18,823 nucleotides of DNA, taken from positions 1 through 18,823 of the forward strand of contig CADCQO010000051.1 of the NCBI GenBank assembly GCA_902803585.1. The letters run 5' to 3'. Numbering within the stretch: position 1 is the first letter of the stretch; every line of letters starts with the position of its first letter. Below the pieces are notes generated by a model. The model had not been told where the DNA came from. It did no database searches and saw only the letters and a program-made list of their open reading frames with translations. This stretch comes from an uncultured Ruminococcus sp. (GTDB lineage Bacteria; Bacillota; Clostridia; Oscillospirales; Acutalibacteraceae). The position numbers and the translations under genes were made by a program. Positions 15,741-18,823 of this stretch are shown here, piece after piece.

Positions 15741-15804
15741 AATAAACAGCTTGTATGCCATTTGTCCGGGAGCTTTACGAAAGAAGCTTCCGGTTTTGTT
15801 TTTT
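15668..15804 (+). promoter_or_regulatory. Transcription attenuator of metY with alternative antiterminator
   Basis: CCGGGAGCTT (15766-15775) pairs with AAGCTTCCGG (15784-15793) and is followed by TTTTGTTTTTT, a clear intrinsic terminator between the leader peptide and the gene. CTCCCGGGCA inside the leader ORF (15668-15677) can instead pair with TGTCCGGGAG (15763-15772), with ATGGC (15684-15688) adding GCCAT (15757-15761). This second structure uses the terminator's 5' arm, so the two are mutually exclusive. Pairings were found by eye and no energy was computed. No T-box or SAM-riboswitch core motif was found. Confidence 0.75.
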
Positions 15805-15862
15805 CATCACCGGATCACAATGAAGTATTTTTTGATACATTTGATAAAAGGAGATTATTATT

Positions 15863-17146
15863 ATGAGTGAATACAAATTTGAAACTTTACAGTTACACGT
15901 TGGACAGGAACAGGCAGACCCGGCTACAGATGCAAGAGCCGTTCCGATTTATCAGACAACTTCTTACGTTTTTCATAACAGTAAACACGCTGCTGACCGC
16001 TTTGGTCTGGCTGATTCCGGCAATATTTACGGAAGACTGACAAATTCCACACAAGATGTACTTGAAAAAAGACTGGCAGCGCTGGAAGGCGGCAGTGCAG
16101 CGCTTGCACTCGCCTCTGGTGCAGCTGCAATTACCTATACCATTGAAGCTCTTGCTGCTAACGGCGGTCATATTGTCGCTCAGAAAACCATTTATGGCGG
16201 CAGCTATAACCTGTTTTCACATACTCTTCCCCAGTATGGCATTACAACGACGTTTGTAAATGCCCACAATCTTTCAGAGGTCGAAAACGCCATTCAGGAC
16301 AACACCAGAGCGATTTATCTGGAAACACTCGGCAATCCCAACAGCGATATTCCGGATATTGATGCAATTGCTGCAATTGCACACAAACACGGTTTACCCC
16401 TTGTTATCGACAATACTTTTGGTACTCCCTATCTCATCAGACCTATTGAGCATGGTGCAGACATTGTAGTGCATTCTGCAACAAAGTTTATTGGCGGTCA
16501 TGGCACGACGCTCGGCGGTATTATCGTAGAGTCCGGTAAATTCAACTGGAAGGCAAGCGGAAAGTATCCGAATATTGCTGATCCGAACCCAAGTTATCAT
16601 GGTGTTTCTTTCTATGATGCTGTAGGCGCTGCTGCTTTTGTCACTTACATCAGAGCCATTCTTCTTCGTGATACCGGCGCCACTATTTCTCCCTTTAATG
16701 CTTTCCTGCTCCTGCAGGGTGTGGAAACACTCTCTCTTCGTCTGGAAAGACACGCAGAAAACACAAAGAAGGTTGTAGAATATTTAAGCAGTCATCCCCA
16801 AGTAGAAAAGGTGAATCATCCTTCCCTGCCCGATCATCCCGATCACGCACTCTATCAGAAGTATTTTCCGAACGGCGGTGCTTCTATCTTTACTTTTGAA
16901 ATCAAAGGCGGTCAGGAAGAGGCATGGAAATTTATTGACAACCTGAAAATTTTCTCTCTGCTGGCAAATGTTGCAGATGTCAAGAGCCTTGTGATTCATC
17001 CGGCATCGACCACCCACTCACAGCTTTCTGAAGAAGAACTGTTGGATCAGGGTATCAGACCCAACACTATCCGTCTGTCCATTGGCACAGAACATATTGA
17101 TGATATTATCGCAGATCTGGAAAATGGCTTTAAGGCTGTTAAGTAA
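15863..17146 (+). CDS. metY: O-acetylhomoserine sulfhydrylase-like Cys/Met metabolism PLP enzyme
   Basis: The protein belongs to the Cys/Met metabolism PLP family and matches the O-acetylhomoserine aminocarboxypropyltransferase subgroup, which makes homocysteine from O-acetylhomoserine and sulfide. The 427-residue length and the opening (FETLQLHVGQEQADPATDARAVPIYQTTSY) are typical. Further motifs are the IYGRLTNST region, IDNTFGTPYLIRPIEHGAD, the PLP lysine in HSATKFIGGHG (K208) and VKSLVIHPASTTHSQL near the end. AAAGGAG lies before the ATG. It is downstream of an Rrf2-type operator and an attenuated cysteine-containing leader, so it is probably induced when sulfur amino acids are scarce. Substrate preference within the family (O-acetylhomoserine or O-acetylserine) cannot be settled by eye. 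Confidence 0.92.
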   Translation: MSEYKFETLQLHVGQEQADPATDARAVPIYQTTSYVFHNSKHAADRFGLADSGNIYGRLTNSTQDVLEKRLAALEGGSAALALASGAAAITYTIEALAANGGHIVAQKTIYGGSYNLFSHTLPQYGITTTFVNAHNLSEVENAIQDNTRAIYLETLGNPNSDIPDIDAIAAIAHKHGLPLVIDNTFGTPYLIRPIEHGADIVVHSATKFIGGHGTTLGGIIVESGKFNWKASGKYPNIADPNPSYHGVSFYDAVGAAAFVTYIRAILLRDTGATISPFNAFLLLQGVETLSLRLERHAENTKKVVEYLSSHPQVEKVNHPSLPDHPDHALYQKYFPNGGASIFTFEIKGGQEEAWKFIDNLKIFSLLANVADVKSLVIHPASTTHSQLSEEELLDQGIRPNTIRLSIGTEHIDDIIADLENGFKAVK

Positions 17147-17167
17147 TTTGCCGGAGCGTTCAGCATA

Positions 17168-17228
17168 AAATAATACGGAGCTGTTTTACAAGCGTGATTC
17201 CACGCAGTATAACAGCTCCGTATTTTGT
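17168..17228. terminator. Bidirectional terminator between metY and rtcB
   Basis: AATACGGAGCTGTT (17172-17185) pairs perfectly with AACAGCTCCGTATT (17211-17224), with an inner GCGTG/CACGC stem. A-rich and T-rich flanks let it terminate both convergent genes. Confidence 0.88.
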
Positions 17229-18436
17229 CAGTTCTCTGAACCAGCTTTGAAATTATAGATCGGTCTGATGACAGAAACGATTTCTGCTGTATCACCAATG
17301 TTTGATACGATATCTTCCATAGACTTATACGCCATCGGTGATTCGTCAATCGTATCACGGCTGACAGAAGTAGAATAAATACCTTCCATTTGCTTTTTGA
17401 ATTCCGAAAGGGTAAAAGTAGCCTTTGCTTCCGTACGGGAGAGGATTCTTCCCGCACCATGAGGCGCAGAGCAGTTCCAGTCAGGATTGCCCTTTCCCGT
17501 ACAAATCAGACTGCCGTCACGCATATTGATAGGAATAAGCAAAGTTTCCCCTTGTTTGGCAGAAACAGCCCCCTTCCGGAGAATCATGCTTTCGGTATCA
17601 ATGTAGTTGTGTACCGTTGTGAAGCGGTCTTTGATGTGCAAACCCATTCCCTTGATAATTTCGTCCATCATAGCCTGACGATTCAGCATCGCATATTCCT
17701 GTACCAGCTTCATATCATGGATATACTGCTCAAACAAATCCCCTTCTGCGTAGGCAAGTTCCTTCGGAATACTTGTATGTTTGGTATTTGTCAGCTTTTT
17801 CAGTTCTTTCTGTATCTGCTTTTCCTTTCCTGCTGCTTTTAGTGTTTCAATCAGCGCCGTCACTTCTTTCAGAGAACATCTGTTCAGCCGTCTGTATGCT
17901 TCGAGCTGATAATATTTTGCGACTTCCAGTCCTAAATGACGGGAACCGGAATGGATCACCAGATACAACTGACCATTTTCATCTCTGTCTGCTTCGATAA
18001 AATGGTTTCCCCCGCCCAGAGTCCCTAAACTTTTTTCTGCCTTGTCAAGATTGATACGATGAAAGCAGTACAAATTTACCAGATCGATTTTTTCTACATA
18101 TCTGTGTGCCTTGCCCCTGACAGCGAAACCATACGGAATCTGACTGCGGATAACTTTGTCGAGTTTCTGTAATTCTATATAGGTTTCTTTAAGGCAGACA
18201 GTTTCCATACCGCACCCGATATCTACTCCAACCAGATTTGGCACAACTTTATCGGTAATTGTCATTGTTGTACCAATTGTACATCCGGTACCGGCATGAA
18301 CATCTGGCATAATACGAATTTGCTGTCCTGCCGCCATTGGCTGATTCAGAAACATAATAATTTGCGAAATTGCATCTCCATCTATGATATCAGTAAAAAT
18401 TTTGGCAGTGTTGTATTTTCCCTGTAATTCTAACAT
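17228..18436 (-). CDS. rtcB: RNA-splicing ligase RtcB
   Basis: RtcB joins RNA 2',3'-cyclic phosphate (or 3'-phosphate) ends to 5'-OH ends using GTP and manganese; in bacteria it repairs cleaved tRNA and rRNA. Family motifs are PDVHAGTGCTIGTT (residues 44-57), VGVDIGCGM (D72, C75), GTLGGGNHFIE (H145), IHSGSRHLG (H162, H167), HNY (H276) and SAPHGAGR (H326, the guanylylated histidine). The length of 402 is close to E. coli RtcB (408). The ATG at 18436 begins the conserved LELQGKYNTAKIF; AAGGAGTG lies 11 bases upstream, rather far. A TTG eight codons earlier has no ribosome site. No archease, RtcA or RtcR is visible. Expression is likely set by an attenuated leader. Confidence 0.95.
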   Translation of the reverse strand: MLELQGKYNTAKIFTDIIDGDAISQIIMFLNQPMAAGQQIRIMPDVHAGTGCTIGTTMTITDKVVPNLVGVDIGCGMETVCLKETYIELQKLDKVIRSQIPYGFAVRGKAHRYVEKIDLVNLYCFHRINLDKAEKSLGTLGGGNHFIEADRDENGQLYLVIHSGSRHLGLEVAKYYQLEAYRRLNRCSLKEVTALIETLKAAGKEKQIQKELKKLTNTKHTSIPKELAYAEGDLFEQYIHDMKLVQEYAMLNRQAMMDEIIKGMGLHIKDRFTTVHNYIDTESMILRKGAVSAKQGETLLIPINMRDGSLICTGKGNPDWNCSAPHGAGRILSRTEAKATFTLSEFKKQMEGIYSTSVSRDTIDESPMAYKSMEDIVSNIGDTAEIVSVIRPIYNFKAGSEN

Positions 18437-18456
18437 TGTTATTTTTTCACTCCTTA

Positions 18457-18608
18457 ACAAAAAAGCACTCCTGTCCGAAAACAGAAATGCTTAAAACACG
18501 TTTTTCAACTGCCGTCCAGATACACAGAATCCTGTCAGTATGATCCTGTGCAGATATCTATTAACGTTTTCCGTTCCTGAAGCAGCAAGTTTCATCACTC
18601 TGTTTCGG
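18457..18608 (-). promoter_or_regulatory. Predicted attenuator upstream of rtcB
   Basis: On the minus strand AAGCA-TTT-CTGT (18481-18492) pairs with ACAG-GAG-TGCTT (18463-18474) across a 3x3 internal loop. A T-run follows, ending about 25 bases before the rtcB ATG, so it is an intrinsic terminator in the leader. CCGAAACAGA inside the leader ORF (18599-18608) can pair with TCTGTTTTCGG (18475-18485) with one bulged base, which would break the terminator's 5' arm and loop. Seen by eye; not folded computationally. Confidence 0.65.
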
Positions 18609-18659
18609 TATGCAATGGCAATATGTATGAGATGGGAAAAAGCTGAATATTCTGAGCAT
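18561..18659 (-). CDS. 32-residue cysteine-containing leader peptide upstream of rtcB
   Basis: AAAGGAGGGAG lies just before this ATG, about 25 bases after the predicted transcription start, a stronger ribosome site than that of rtcB. The peptide begins MLRIFSFFPSHTYCHC, contains a tandem TGC TGC pair (residues 25-26) and ends FRNGKR, followed by TAA TAG. Four of its 32 residues are cysteine. It is followed by a terminator and then rtcB. It has no recognisable homology, and a leader role is inferred from its position between promoter and terminator, mirroring the arrangement at metY. Confidence 0.65.
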   Translation of the reverse strand: MLRIFSFFPSHTYCHCIPKQSDETCCFRNGKR

Positions 18660-18691
18660 GAAACTCCCTCCTTTCTGCAATATACGGTGGT

Positions 18692-18720
18692 ATTATATCA
18701 TCATTTTGTGGGTTTGTCAA
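18692..18720 (-). promoter_or_regulatory. Consensus promoter of the rtcB leader
   Basis: On the minus strand TTGACA (18715-18720) and TATAAT (18692-18697) are exactly 17 bases apart. Such a strong promoter for an RNA-repair gene suggests that control acts downstream, at the terminator. In the remaining 103 bases to the window end (18721-18823) I see no supportable gene, only a weak GGAAA/TTTCC hairpin near 18741-18755. Confidence 0.85.
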
Positions 18721-18823
18721 CACTTTATCGGCTATTTTCACGGAAATCAAGTTTCCTTAAAAGAAAAATAGTGGTGCAAGATTCTGATGATATTGGATGA
18801 ATCAAGCAGACAATCAAACATAA

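Noticed and set aside
15560..15745. 61-codon frame upstream of metY
   Set aside because: Its start lies between the -35 and -10 boxes, upstream of the predicted transcript start, and its first internal ATG has no ribosome site. The ATG at 15615 in another frame has an ideal one.
15570..15862. T-box or SAM riboswitch in the metY leader
   Set aside because: No T-box GGTGGNACCGCG-like antiterminator bulge and no SAM-I core motifs were found. The structure is better explained by a leader peptide and terminator.
15820..15872. 16-codon mini-ORF running into the metY start
   Set aside because: No ribosome site precedes it, and its overlap with the metY start can be explained by the metY Shine-Dalgarno and spacer sequence.
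16441..16459. ACCTATTGAGCATGGTGCA inside metY as a fourth operator
   Set aside because: Only the left arm and part of the centre match; the TAGGT arm is missing and it lies within coding sequence.

Overview
The window looks like chromosomal DNA of a low-to-moderate GC Gram-positive anaerobe, most likely a Clostridia (Oscillospirales/Ruminococcus-like) bacterium. This is inferred from strong purine-rich Shine-Dalgarno sites, near-consensus TTGACA-17-TATAAT promoters, an IscR-type Rrf2 regulator beside iscS-iscU, SbcCD, AzlCD and a stand-alone nadA. I saw no tRNA, rRNA, transposase, CRISPR array or prophage gene. Most of the window is therefore core metabolism, and the interest lies in operon design and regulation.

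Layout. At the left, hisF (+) ends at a strong hairpin. A block of minus-strand genes follows: sbcC and sbcD (overlapping, own promoter), then azlC, azlD and an unlisted 47-residue single-helix membrane protein ending at a terminator, then a secreted or membrane-anchored class C beta-lactamase-like serine hydrolase with a consensus promoter. Next comes a tightly coupled minus-strand operon: a type 1 glutamate-cysteine ligase, a class II glutamine amidotransferase, a GCS2-type glutamate-cysteine ligase and the Fe-S enzyme NadA. Then come an Rrf2 regulator (minus), iscS-iscU (plus), a short cysteine-containing leader ORF with an attenuator, and an O-acetylhomoserine sulfhydrylase-like gene (plus). 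At the right end is RNA ligase RtcB (minus), also preceded by a cysteine-containing leader ORF and a terminator.

How the parts work together. A 19-bp dyad (ACCTA-N9-TAGGT) occurs at three promoters: the gamma-glutamyl/nadA operon, iscS-iscU, and the leader/metY unit. The last two copies are identical. Each overlaps the -35 element or the predicted transcription start of a near-consensus promoter, so the adjacent Rrf2 protein, which has three candidate cluster cysteines, probably represses all three. This would link Fe-S cluster assembly, sulfur assimilation and an unusual gamma-glutamyl thiol operon in one regulon.

The best candidates for something undescribed are: (1) the two-ligase plus EgtC-like amidotransferase operon, which has neither a GshB-like partner nor the other ergothioneine genes here; (2) the leader-peptide attenuator of metY, with a predicted antiterminator; and (3) a leader-peptide attenuator in front of rtcB, which could tie RNA repair to translation stalling. 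All functional calls are by reading protein motifs by eye; no database search or folding program was run.
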